DNA of 43,650 bases from Alphaproteobacteria bacterium (lineage in GTDB: Bacteria > Pseudomonadota > Alphaproteobacteria > MPNO01 > UBA830): NCBI GenBank assembly GCA_022822405.1, contig JAJEBT010000189.1:1-43650 (forward strand), given 5' to 3'. Position 1 is the first letter of the stretch. Each line of letters opens with the position of its first letter. The notes beneath the pieces are model-generated. The model worked only from the letters and a program-made list of their open reading frames with translations, was not told where the DNA came from and searched no databases. The position numbers and the translations under genes are program-made. Shown here one piece after another: positions 1 to 8,037 of this stretch.

Positions 1-1212
1 GTCGCGCTGCCGGTCGTCTTCGCACCGCTTCGAGTCCTTATCGGTTACAGGTCGGATCAGCACCGGTCGCTGCTGGGATGGCGGCGGGTCCCGTATATCT
101 GGTTCGGCTCCCTGTTGCAGTTCGGCGGCCTTGCGATAATGCCGTTCGCCCTGCTCGTGCTGTCGGGCGATGGGCATGGACCGGCATTTCTGGGCCCGCT
201 GTCCGCCGCGGTCGCTTTCCTGTTAGTGGGCGTCGGATTGCACACGACCCAAACCGCCGGTCTGGCGCTTGCGACCGATCTCGCCGCGCCGCGTGTGCGC
301 CCTCGGGTCGTTGCGCTGCTCTACGTCATGCTGCTCGCCGGCATGATGATCAGCGCGCTCCTGTTCGGCGCGCTGCTCGAAGATTTCAGTCAGAAGAGCT
401 TGATCCAGGTGATTCAGGCCGCCGCGCTGATTACCATCGCCTTCAACACGATTGCCCTCTGGAAGCAGGAGGCACGCGATTCGGCCAGGACCGATCCGAA
501 GCGTGAACGGCCGCCGATCGGCGAACTGTGGCGGAAAATCAGCACGCAGTCCTCCGTCCATCGCTTGCTGCTCGCGGTCGGTTTGGGAACTGCCGCCTTC
601 AGCATGCAGGATATTCTGCTGGAGCCCTATGGCGGCCAGGTTCTGGGCCTTTCCGTAGGTGCGACGACGGCTCTTACCGCCCTTCTGGCCGGAGGCGCCC
701 TGCTCGGTTTCGCGCTGGCGGCACGTGCGCTCAAACGCGGAGGAGACCCGTGCCGAACCGCTGCTGTCGGCGCATTGGTCGGCGTCGTCGCATTTGGTGC
801 CGTCATCATGTCGGCGCCGCTTCAATCCGTGCTCACGTTCCGGTTCGGCACCGTCCTGATCGGTCTGGGCAGCGGCATGTTCGCCGTCGGCACGCTGATC
901 GCGGCGATGGCGATTGCAGGCAGCCGGCACAGCGGCCTCGTCGTCGGCGCGTGGGGCGCGGTTCAGGCCACCTCAGCCGGCGTTGCAATCGCGTTCGGCG
1001 GGGCGTTTCGAGACTTCGTTTCGGCTCTCGCGAGTTCCGGCAGCCTCGGCTCGGCGCTGCAGCATCCGTCGACCGGATACGCAGCGAACTATCTCCTCGA
1101 AATTGTACTGTTGTTCGCGACGCTGGTGGCGATCGGCCCGCTGGTCCGATACGCCGCCCCGCAATCGAGGCTCCCGGCGGGCCGTATTGGCCTGGCCCAG
1201 ATGCCGGGCTGA
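1..1212 (+). CDS. lhaA: LhaA/PucC-family LH1 assembly protein, 5' end cut off by window
   Basis: The frame is open from base 1 and gives 403 residues with no N-terminus, so this is the distal part of a PucC/LhaA-type protein (BCD family of the major facilitator superfamily). It contains the family stretches GWRRVPYIWFGSLLQFGG and TAGLALATDLAAP, followed by several hydrophobic membrane helices. A second, complete paralogue lies at 34419-35900. LhaA is known to help LH1 assembly or bacteriochlorophyll delivery in the cytoplasmic membrane. It sits directly before puhA, the order known from other purple bacteria (bchM-lhaA-puhA), which favours lhaA over pucC. The gap to puhA is only 25 bases, so the two are very likely co-transcribed. 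The family call is firm; the choice of lhaA rests on context. Confidence 0.93.
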   Translation, partial: VALPVVFAPLRVLIGYRSDQHRSLLGWRRVPYIWFGSLLQFGGLAIMPFALLVLSGDGHGPAFLGPLSAAVAFLLVGVGLHTTQTAGLALATDLAAPRVRPRVVALLYVMLLAGMMISALLFGALLEDFSQKSLIQVIQAAALITIAFNTIALWKQEARDSARTDPKRERPPIGELWRKISTQSSVHRLLLAVGLGTAAFSMQDILLEPYGGQVLGLSVGATTALTALLAGGALLGFALAARALKRGGDPCRTAAVGALVGVVAFGAVIMSAPLQSVLTFRFGTVLIGLGSGMFAVGTLIAAMAIAGSRHSGLVVGAWGAVQATSAGVAIAFGGAFRDFVSALASSGSLGSALQHPSTGYAANYLLEIVLLFATLVAIGPLVRYAAPQSRLPAGRIGLAQMPG

Positions 1213-1237
1213 AGCGGTCGAAGAAAGTGAGACTGCG

Positions 1238-1996
1238 ATGACCGTAATCGGCAATATCGATCTGGCATTGATCTCTCTCTATGTCTTTTGGCTCTTTTTT
1301 GCGGCGCTGATCTTTTACCTCCGCCGCGAAGACCGGCGCGAAGGATATCCACTGGAGGACGATCGTACCGGCGCGATAGAGAATCCCGGCGTGATCTGGA
1401 TTCCTCCCGCGAAGACATTCCATCTGCCCGATGGAACGACCCATGAGGCGCCACGCGAAGAAAGGGACAGCTTCGATGTCCCGGGCAAGCCGGTCGCTGC
1501 CTGGCCCGGCGCTCCGCTCGAACCGTCGGGCGACCCCATGAAAGGGGGGATCGGCCCGGGCGCATACGCGTTGCGGCGCGACGTTCCGGACGAAGACCTG
1601 GAAGGCCGGCCGCGCATCCTTCCGATCAGCAAACTGGACGGGTTTTCCGTCGTCACGCGCGACCCCGATCCGATGGGAATGACGGTCTACGGCGCCGACC
1701 GGATCGCCGGGGGAACGGTCAGGGATCTCTGGGTCGACCGTATGGAATCGCTGATTCGGTATCTTGAAATCGAAACGCCTAACGGCCGGTCCGTACTTGT
1801 ACCGATGCCTTTCGTGCGAATCGACGGTCGGCACAATCGCGCCGAGGTCAACGCCATCGCCGGCGGGCAATTCGAAGATGCACCTGTCCTGAAATCCGGC
1901 GACCAAATCACGCGGCTCGAGGAAGAGAAGGTCAGCGCTTACTACGGTGGCGGCCTGCTGTTCAGCAGCCCGAATCGACGCGAGGCCCTGATATGA
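1238..1996 (+). CDS. puhA: photosynthetic reaction centre H subunit
   Basis: A 252-residue protein starting MTVIGNIDLALISLYVFWLF, with a single N-terminal membrane helix (about residues 9-31) followed by a charged cytoplasmic domain, as expected for the H subunit (usual length about 250-260). It caps the L/M core on the cytoplasmic side and shapes proton delivery to QB. Conserved H-subunit stretches such as REGYPLE, KTFHLPDG, RILPISKLDGF and DRIAGGTVRDLWVDR are present. The ATG at 1238 follows a purine-rich GAAAGTGAG. The last four bases overlap puhB (ATGA), so translation is probably coupled. The L and M partners are encoded 9 kb away at 10972-12780. Confidence 0.97.
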   Translation: MTVIGNIDLALISLYVFWLFFAALIFYLRREDRREGYPLEDDRTGAIENPGVIWIPPAKTFHLPDGTTHEAPREERDSFDVPGKPVAAWPGAPLEPSGDPMKGGIGPGAYALRRDVPDEDLEGRPRILPISKLDGFSVVTRDPDPMGMTVYGADRIAGGTVRDLWVDRMESLIRYLEIETPNGRSVLVPMPFVRIDGRHNRAEVNAIAGGQFEDAPVLKSGDQITRLEEEKVSAYYGGGLLFSSPNRREALI

Positions 1997-2676
1997 ACAG
2001 GCGCACCGATTACGAGCCGGTGAGAGGTTTGCCCGAGCGGCTGCCGCCGGGCGAGCGCCTGCTGTGGCAGTGCGCCCCTGCCTGGAAGACGCTGTGCCGC
2101 CGTTTGTTCAGGTTTCCTCTTTTGCTCGCATATTTTGCGGTTCTGGTTGCCTGGCGCGTAGCGTCGTCGCTGGATAGCGGCGCCGGAACGAAGGAAACCG
2201 TCGCAACGACATCCAGTCTCATCGCCCTTGCGCTTGTCGCTTTCGGATTGCTGGCATCGATTGCCTGGCTGATCGAGCGGACGACGGTCTACACCATTAC
2301 AGATAAACGCATCGTCGTCCGTTTCGGCATCGCACTGCCGATGACGATCAATCTGCCGTTCAAGGCGATAACTGCGGCGGAACTGCGCCTCTACGCCGAC
2401 GGGATGGGCGATATCCCGGTGACGCTGTCGGGGGCGCAGCGAATCGGCCATCTCGTCCTCTGGCCGCACGCGCGGCCTTGGCGCTGGCGGCAGCCGGAAC
2501 CGATGCTCCGCTGCGTGCCCGATGCTGCAACGATCGCCGAACTGCTCGCCGAGCACCTCACGGCAGCCGCGGAGCCGGCGAAGCGGACAACACCCCGGTC
2601 CGGCTTCGCTACTCCGCACGACAACGCCGGCGAGGGCGCCGAAGGAGCTGTCGGACCCAGACCGGTTGCGGCATAG
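1993..2676 (+). CDS. puhB: photosynthetic complex assembly protein PuhB
   Basis: A 227-residue protein recognised as PuhB, a membrane protein with a PH-like (YdbT-type) domain. It starts within puhA through an ATGA overlap. A conserved N-terminal stretch (LPERLPPGERLLWQCAP) precedes two membrane helices at about residues 35-55 and 75-93. The PH-type segment contains YTITDKRIVVRFGIALP. PuhB is known in Rhodobacter to be needed for efficient reaction-centre assembly, but its molecular action is not settled. The C-terminal 30 residues or so are low in complexity and probably disordered. It lies between puhA and puhC, the conserved order. Confidence 0.93.
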   Translation: MNRRTDYEPVRGLPERLPPGERLLWQCAPAWKTLCRRLFRFPLLLAYFAVLVAWRVASSLDSGAGTKETVATTSSLIALALVAFGLLASIAWLIERTTVYTITDKRIVVRFGIALPMTINLPFKAITAAELRLYADGMGDIPVTLSGAQRIGHLVLWPHARPWRWRQPEPMLRCVPDAATIAELLAEHLTAAAEPAKRTTPRSGFATPHDNAGEGAEGAVGPRPVAA

Positions 2677-2687
2677 GAGGGAAGATC

Positions 2688-3188
2688 ATGTGCGACGATC
2701 ACGGCGCGCAAAAGCCGGTGCCCCGCTGGACCCTGCGGGCGATGTTCGGCATGGCGGCACTCTCCATCGTCATAGCCTTCTTGGCGCCAATGGTCGGCGG
2801 CAAGCAGAAGGTTGCCACGATCGGGACAACCCCGATCGCGGTTCAGGCGCTCCTGCACTTCGAGGACCGCGCCGCCGGCCGCGTTGCAGTCGTCGAGGCG
2901 AGCAGCGGCCAGACGATTGCGACCCTGTTTCCCGGATCTTTCGGCTTTATCCGAACGGTCATGCGAAGCATGGCGCATGCCCGGCTGAAGCTCGGTCGGG
3001 ATCGTACGCCCCCGTTCCGGATCGCCCGCACCGTCGACCAACGCTTCTTCGTCGACGACCCCGAGACCGGGAAATCGATCTACCTGAACGCCTTCGGGCT
3101 CACGAACGCCAAGACTTTCGGCGCGCTGCTCGACGCGGCGGAAACGGTACAGCGTTCGACGACATTCGCGAAATCGGAACGCCGATAG
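2688..3188 (+). CDS. puhC: photosynthetic complex assembly protein PuhC
   Basis: A 166-residue protein with one membrane anchor (about residues 17-37, [14 protein letters not shown]) and a soluble domain presumed periplasmic, matching PuhC in length and position. The ATG at 2688 is preceded by AGGAGGGAAG, a strong ribosome binding site, which settles the start. PuhC supports reaction-centre/LH1 reorganisation and phototrophic growth in Rhodobacter capsulatus. The stretch [23 protein letters not shown] near residue 80 and the C-terminal pattern [14 protein letters not shown] are typical of the family. It is 11 bases after puhB and 22 bases before acsF in the same operon. Confidence 0.92.
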   Translation: MCDDHGAQKPVPRWTLRAMFGMAALSIVIAFLAPMVGGKQKVATIGTTPIAVQALLHFEDRAAGRVAVVEASSGQTIATLFPGSFGFIRTVMRSMAHARLKLGRDRTPPFRIARTVDQRFFVDDPETGKSIYLNAFGLTNAKTFGALLDAAETVQRSTTFAKSERR

Positions 3189-3210
3189 GCTCAACCGCGG
3201 AGTACGGATC

Positions 3211-4275
3211 ATGACAACTGCGACGAAAGCCCGGGCCAGCGAAGCGTCGACCGAGCGCGCCAAGCAGCACGCAATCCTCGACCCGCAATTCTACAAGACC
3301 GATTACGCGGCGATGGACCGGCTGGATGTGTCGTCCATCCGAAACGAGTGGGACGAGCTGATGGCAGAGTTCGAGCGCGATTCGAACGTCGACCATTTCG
3401 ATCCGGGACCGGATTTCGAAAGAAGCCTGGAGAGCATTCCCGAGGAGGTGCGGCAGGAGTTCGTCGACTTTCTGATCAGTTCGATCACCTCGGAGTTCTC
3501 CGGTTGCATTCTATACGCCAACATCAAGAAGAACGTCGACAATCCGGAGATCGCGAAACTGATGGGCTATATGGCCCGGGACGAATCCCGGCACGCCAAT
3601 TTCATCAATCGGGCGCTCAAGGGCTTCGACATGGGAGTCGACCTCTCGCGCCTCAGCCGGGAAAAGAAATACAAGCATTTCAAACCCAAATTTATCTTCT
3701 ACGCGACCTACCTGTCGGAGAAGATCGGTTACGCCCGGTACATTACGATCTTTCGCCAGCTCGAGCGGCATCCGGAAAAGCGCTTCCATCCGATCTATGA
3801 GTATTTCGAACGGTGGTGTAACGACGAGTTCCGCCACGGCGAGGCGTTCGCCCTTCTGATGCGGGCAAGTCCGCATTTGACGATGGGTTATAACAAGCTC
3901 TGGATCCGCTTCTTTCTGCTTGCCGTCTACGCGACGATGTATGTGCGGGACCACAAGCGTCCGAAACTGCATCGCGCGCTGGGTCTCGATCCGACCGAAT
4001 ACGACTACGCGGTCTTCCGCATCACCTCTGCCTGCTCGGAGCAGATCTTCCCGTTGACTCTGGACATCGACCATCCCGCGTTCCGGGCCGGCCTGGAACG
4101 GCTCCGGCGGATATCGGAAGCCGGAGCGGTCGCCAGGCAGCGCCGCGGACCGCTCGGCCATCTGAAACGCGCCGTGCTGATGCTGGCAGGTGGGGCAACC
4201 TTCCTCCGGTTGTACCTCCTGCCGACGAAGCGCAACGAACTGCCGGCGCAAGTGCGCATTGCGCCTGCCTGGTAG
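3211..4275 (+). CDS. acsF: Mg-protoporphyrin IX monomethyl ester (oxidative) cyclase, aerobic
   Basis: A 354-residue diiron protein that closes the isocyclic E ring of bacteriochlorophyll using O2, giving divinyl-protochlorophyllide. Two ExxH iron motifs are visible: E125-S-R-H128 and E206-F-R-H209, as expected of AcsF. The substrate-side stretch [14 protein letters not shown] and the [12 protein letters not shown] stretch are highly conserved in the family. Its presence shows that pigment can be made under oxygen; the anaerobic BchE is not in this window. It sits between puhC and puhE, as in many proteobacterial clusters. Some alphaproteobacterial cyclases also need a small BciE subunit; none was seen here. 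Confidence 0.97.
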   Translation: MTTATKARASEASTERAKQHAILDPQFYKTDYAAMDRLDVSSIRNEWDELMAEFERDSNVDHFDPGPDFERSLESIPEEVRQEFVDFLISSITSEFSGCILYANIKKNVDNPEIAKLMGYMARDESRHANFINRALKGFDMGVDLSRLSREKKYKHFKPKFIFYATYLSEKIGYARYITIFRQLERHPEKRFHPIYEYFERWCNDEFRHGEAFALLMRASPHLTMGYNKLWIRFFLLAVYATMYVRDHKRPKLHRALGLDPTEYDYAVFRITSACSEQIFPLTLDIDHPAFRAGLERLRRISEAGAVARQRRGPLGHLKRAVLMLAGGATFLRLYLLPTKRNELPAQVRIAPAW

Positions 4276-4305
4276 CCCTACCGGCGAGGCCACGGAAACG
4301 AGAAC

Positions 4306-5124
4306 ATGCTCGAATACGGCCTACCCTTGCTGTTCGCCGTGACGGTCTGGTGGTTCGGCACCGGCGCCATCCTCTACCTTGTCGGGTTGCCGCGCCGGAC
4401 CCATCGGACGACTCTCGCTATTGCGACGGTCGTTGCAATCGCCGCTTGCTACGGCTTGGCAACAAGCGCCCAGAATACATCGCTCTCCGCCGCCTATCTC
4501 GCGTTCGGATGCAGCGTTGCCATTTGGGGGTGGCACGAGGTCGCTTTCCTGACTGGGACGATCACGGGCCCGAATGTCGATCCGGCGCGTCCGGGATTGG
4601 CGGGATGGCGCCGGTTTCTCGAAGCGCTGATGACGATCCTCTATCATGAGCTGGCCATTCTGGCGACGGCCGCTGTCGTCCTCGTATTGACCTGGAATGA
4701 GCCCAATCAGACCGGCATGTGGACGTTCATGGTTCTCTGGTGGATGCGCCTGAGCGCGAAGCTGAACTTGTTCCTGGGCGTGCCGAATATACCCGACGAA
4801 TTCCTGGCGCCGCGCCTGTCCTATCTGAAGAGCTATTTCCGCCGCCGTTCGATGAACGCGCTCTTGCCAGTGTCGGTCGGAGGCTCTGTCGTCGTCACCG
4901 TGCTGCTGGTCGGCGCCTCCCTTGTGCCGGAAGCAGGAGGATTTGCAACGGTCTCGGCAATCCTCCTAGCAAGTCTCCTCGGACTGGCCGCGTTGGAACA
5001 CTGCTTCTTTGTCCTGCCGGTTCCGGTCGCGGAAATCTGGAGTTGGGGTTTGCGTTCGCGCGGAACCTGCGCTCGAAATCCGCTCCGGGTCACGGCTCGG
5101 GAAGGCCCGGCCCAGAGACAGTAG
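4306..5124 (+). CDS. puhE: photosynthetic complex assembly protein PuhE (DUF3623)
   Basis: A 272-residue polytopic membrane protein starting [20 protein letters not shown], with about seven hydrophobic helices, matching PuhE/DUF3623. The conserved stretch [16 protein letters not shown] and the segment with [20 protein letters not shown] sequence around residues 150-165 are characteristic. In Rhodobacter, PuhE modulates bacteriochlorophyll production and complex assembly, and its biochemical role is unknown. The gap to acsF is 30 bases. hemA begins 29 bases after its stop, so the three are probably one transcript. Confidence 0.92.
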   Translation: MLEYGLPLLFAVTVWWFGTGAILYLVGLPRRTHRTTLAIATVVAIAACYGLATSAQNTSLSAAYLAFGCSVAIWGWHEVAFLTGTITGPNVDPARPGLAGWRRFLEALMTILYHELAILATAAVVLVLTWNEPNQTGMWTFMVLWWMRLSAKLNLFLGVPNIPDEFLAPRLSYLKSYFRRRSMNALLPVSVGGSVVVTVLLVGASLVPEAGGFATVSAILLASLLGLAALEHCFFVLPVPVAEIWSWGLRSRGTCARNPLRVTAREGPAQRQ

Positions 5125-5153
5125 AGAAACGAATCGACTCGGAGGATGTACCC

Positions 5154-6365
5154 GTGAACTACAGCCAGTTCTTTCGGCAGCAGATAGACAACCTGCACCA
5201 GGAAGGCCGGTATCGCGTCTTCGCAAATATCGAGCGGCACGCAGGGCATTTTCCCAAAGCGACGCGGCGCATGAACGGAGTCTCAAGCGAAGTGACGGTG
5301 TGGTGTTCGAACGACTATCTCGGGATGGGTCAGCATCCCGCCGTTCTGAAAGCGATGCACGACGCGATCGACCGTTGCGGCGCCGGCGCCGGCGGCACGC
5401 GCAACATTTCCGGAAACAACCATTTCCATGTCTTGCTGGAGACGGAACTCTGCGATCTCCATGGCAAGGAATCAGCCCTGGTCTTCACTTCGGGATATGT
5501 AGCCAACCTCGCGGCGCTCAGCACCCTTGCCGCCAGTCTGCCGGGATGCATCGTGTATTCCGACGAGCTGAACCATGCCTCGATGATCGAGGGGATCCGC
5601 CATTCGCGGGCCGAAAAACGCATATTCCGGCATAACGACGCGAACGACCTCGAAAGGCTACTAGCAAAGGCTGACCCGTCCAGGCCGAAACTGATCGCCT
5701 TCGAATCGGTGTATTCCATGGACGGAGACGTCGCGCCCATCGCGCAGTATTGCGATCTCGCCGAGAAATATGGTGCGCTGACCTATCTCGACGAAGTGCA
5801 TGCAGTGGGTCTTTACGGACCGCGCGGCGGCGGCGTCGCGGAGCAGGAAGGCCAGATGAGCCGCATCGACGTCATCGAAGGAACGCTCGCAAAGGCCTTC
5901 GGTTGTCTGGGCGGGTATATCGCCGCTTCTGCTGAAATCGTCGACTTTGTCCGCAGCTATGCCTCGGCGTTCATTTTCACGACGGCGCTGCCGCCGTCCG
6001 TAGCCGCAGCGGCGGTTACCAGCATCCGTCATCTCAAGGTCAGCCAGGCCGAAAGGGAACGCCACCGGCTTGCGGTCGCCAAGGTCCGCCAGCATTTCTC
6101 GGAGTGCGGGATCGTCCATATGGACAATCCCAGCCATATTGTACCGGTCCTGGTCGGCGATCCAGTGCTTTGCAAGAAAATGTCGGACGATCTTCTCGAC
6201 GATTATGGCATCTATGTCCAGCCGATCAATTTCCCGACTGTGCCGCGCGGCACGGAGCGGCTGCGGATCACGCCTTCGCCGATTCACACAGATTCGGACA
6301 TAGACCGCCTGGCCGCTTCTCTGTCGGCGGTCTGGAACCGTATGGAACTTCCGAGGGCCGCCTGA
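5154..6365 (+). CDS. hemA: 5-aminolevulinate synthase (GTG start)
   Basis: A 403-residue PLP enzyme that condenses glycine with succinyl-CoA to make 5-aminolevulinate, the first step of tetrapyrrole synthesis by the C4 (Shemin) route used by Alphaproteobacteria. The PLP-binding lysine is K247 in [15 protein letters not shown]. The [10 protein letters not shown] and CSNDYLGMG motifs are present. The start is GTG at 5154: a perfect GGAGGA lies at 5141-5146 with a 7-base spacer, and the nearby ATG at 5146 is out of frame. The protein then begins [11 protein letters not shown], as in other ALA synthases. Placing it at the end of the puh-acsF operon ties precursor supply to photosystem expression. 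Confidence 0.97.
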   Translation: MNYSQFFRQQIDNLHQEGRYRVFANIERHAGHFPKATRRMNGVSSEVTVWCSNDYLGMGQHPAVLKAMHDAIDRCGAGAGGTRNISGNNHFHVLLETELCDLHGKESALVFTSGYVANLAALSTLAASLPGCIVYSDELNHASMIEGIRHSRAEKRIFRHNDANDLERLLAKADPSRPKLIAFESVYSMDGDVAPIAQYCDLAEKYGALTYLDEVHAVGLYGPRGGGVAEQEGQMSRIDVIEGTLAKAFGCLGGYIAASAEIVDFVRSYASAFIFTTALPPSVAAAAVTSIRHLKVSQAERERHRLAVAKVRQHFSECGIVHMDNPSHIVPVLVGDPVLCKKMSDDLLDDYGIYVQPINFPTVPRGTERLRITPSPIHTDSDIDRLAASLSAVWNRMELPRAA

Positions 6366-6650
6366 GCCGCGAGATTGACGGCGCCGGTATCGCACCAATT
6401 TTGCAGCCAATTGGACGCATGGATTGTCATCGGGAAAGTAAAAACTACTTGACAGTTACTTCCGGGCTCGCCACGGAACTGGACAGTGATCGCGGCTGTT
6501 CCGCCTTAGTTGGTAAATGATGCGATTGCAGACCCGTGTCGGTGCATTGGCGATGGAGACCAGTCGCATGTACCGACGATCGTACGACGGCCGCCCGCTG
6601 CATGCGATCAGACCACCTGTTTCGATCAGAAGGGAATTTTGAGTCGTCCA
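6366..6650. other. hemA-ppsR intergenic region
   Basis: These 285 bases hold no convincing gene. A TTGACA at 6449-6454 could be a -35 element for ppsR, but no good -10 sits at the expected distance. No TGT-N12-ACA operator was found, so I see no sign of PpsR autoregulation here. An AGAAGGGA at 6628-6635 lies 15 bases before the ATG chosen for ppsR, and only 3 bases before an in-frame TTG at 6639. Confidence 0.4.
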
Positions 6651-8018
6651 ATGAATGTAACGGTCCCAGACATAACGCTGCGGTTGGACGCGAATGGCGT
6701 CATAGAAGATGTCGAGTTGTCGGCGTCGCTTGGCAACCGGAGTGCTGAGGGCTGGATCGGCCGTCCCTGGACAGACACTGTGCTTGCGGACAGCGGCGGC
6801 AAGGTCGAACGCATGATCGACGAAGCGCGTCGCAACGGCTACGCGCCGTTTCGGCAGGTCACGCAGGTTTTCTCCGAAGGAACCGAGCTTCCCTTCGAAT
6901 TCACCGCTATCGACGTTCAGGGCACCGCCGGCCTGATCGCCGTCGGCAAGAGTCTACAGACCGTGGTCGAACTGCAATCCCGCCTCATGACTGCGCAGCG
7001 GGCCATGGAGCGGGAATACTGGAAGCTCCGGCACATCGAAACGCGGTACCGGATGTTGTTCGACGCGTCGGGAGAAGCCGTCGTCCTGATCCGGACCCTG
7101 GACTTCGAGATCATGGAGATCAATCCGGCTGCGCGGAACCTGCTGGGCCTTGCAGGTACCGGCGAATCCTTCCTCGAAAGAATACCGTTCGCCGAACGAG
7201 ACGCGGTTCGCACCATGTTTCAGCGGGCCAGCGAACACGGCCAGGCGCCCGCCGTACTTATCCGCGCCGATACGGCCGGTACGCGCTGGATGATAAAGGC
7301 GACGTTGATGACGGCCGAAGCCGGTCCGATGTACCTCACGCGCATCGTCGAAGCCGGTAATCGATCCGAGTCGCTCAACGCTGAGCCCGACCGGTTCGTG
7401 GACGGCCTTGTGGAGCGTTTGCCCGACGGCTTTGTGGTCATCGGAACCGACGGACGGATCCTCCGGGCAAACGGCGCTTTTCTGGAAATGATCCAGGCAG
7501 GTTCCGCCGCGGGATTGATCGGCGCCGATATTCGCACCTGGCTGGGTCGTCCTGGCGCCGATGTGCGGATTCTGCTGGAACATGTCCGGGCGCATCGGGT
7601 CGTCGGGCTGTTCCCGACCCAGATTCACGGCCAGCACGGCGCTTCGCGCGATGTCGAAATCTCAGCCGCCGGCGACAGGAACGAGGACCCCGAACAGGTT
7701 GCCCTCATGATACGCGACGTCGGACAGCGCCTGCTTGAAGCAGAGAGCCCGTCTGGTGCAGCCATTTCGGCCGGAAGGAATGTCGACGCGATAGGCCGGC
7801 GCACGATGCGGGAACTGGTCGACGATGCCGTGGGACAATTGGAACAGCGCTACATCAGTACCGCGCTGAACCTCACCCAGGGAAATCGCTCTGCCGCTGC
7901 CGAACTGCTGGGCATAAGCCGTCAGAGCCTTTATTTCAAGCTGGGGCGCTACGGTCTGGAAACGGCGGCTCCGAAGTCGACGAGGGCTATGCGGTCGGTC
8001 AAACCTGACGGACTGTAG
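6651..8018 (+). CDS. ppsR: PpsR/CrtJ-type transcriptional repressor without cysteines
   Basis: A 455-residue regulator of photosynthesis genes. It has an N-terminal PAS-like region, a linker with the diagnostic LQSRLMTAQRAMEREYWKL helix (about residues 105-125), a second PAS domain beginning ETRYRMLFD, a third PAS domain beginning LVERLPDGFVVIG, and a C-terminal Fis-type helix-turn-helix (NRSAAAELLGISRQSLYFKL). PpsR binds TGT-N12-ACA, and four such paired operators lie in this window. The whole protein lacks cysteine: the position of the redox-active HTH-proximal cysteine of Rhodobacter PpsR is tyrosine (EQRYISTALNLT). The ATG at 6651 is used, but a TTG at 6639 closer to AGAAGGGA would add four residues. 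bphP follows after 19 bases, pointing to an operon with a light sensor. Confidence 0.95.
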   Translation: MNVTVPDITLRLDANGVIEDVELSASLGNRSAEGWIGRPWTDTVLADSGGKVERMIDEARRNGYAPFRQVTQVFSEGTELPFEFTAIDVQGTAGLIAVGKSLQTVVELQSRLMTAQRAMEREYWKLRHIETRYRMLFDASGEAVVLIRTLDFEIMEINPAARNLLGLAGTGESFLERIPFAERDAVRTMFQRASEHGQAPAVLIRADTAGTRWMIKATLMTAEAGPMYLTRIVEAGNRSESLNAEPDRFVDGLVERLPDGFVVIGTDGRILRANGAFLEMIQAGSAAGLIGADIRTWLGRPGADVRILLEHVRAHRVVGLFPTQIHGQHGASRDVEISAAGDRNEDPEQVALMIRDVGQRLLEAESPSGAAISAGRNVDAIGRRTMRELVDDAVGQLEQRYISTALNLTQGNRSAAAELLGISRQSLYFKLGRYGLETAAPKSTRAMRSVKPDGL

Positions 8019-8037
8019 GCTGGACGGACACCGGGCT

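Noticed and set aside
6440..6480. PpsR box upstream of ppsR (autoregulation)
   Set aside because: TGT at 6425 is followed after 12 bases by AAA, not ACA, and no other pair fits; only a lone TTGACA is present.
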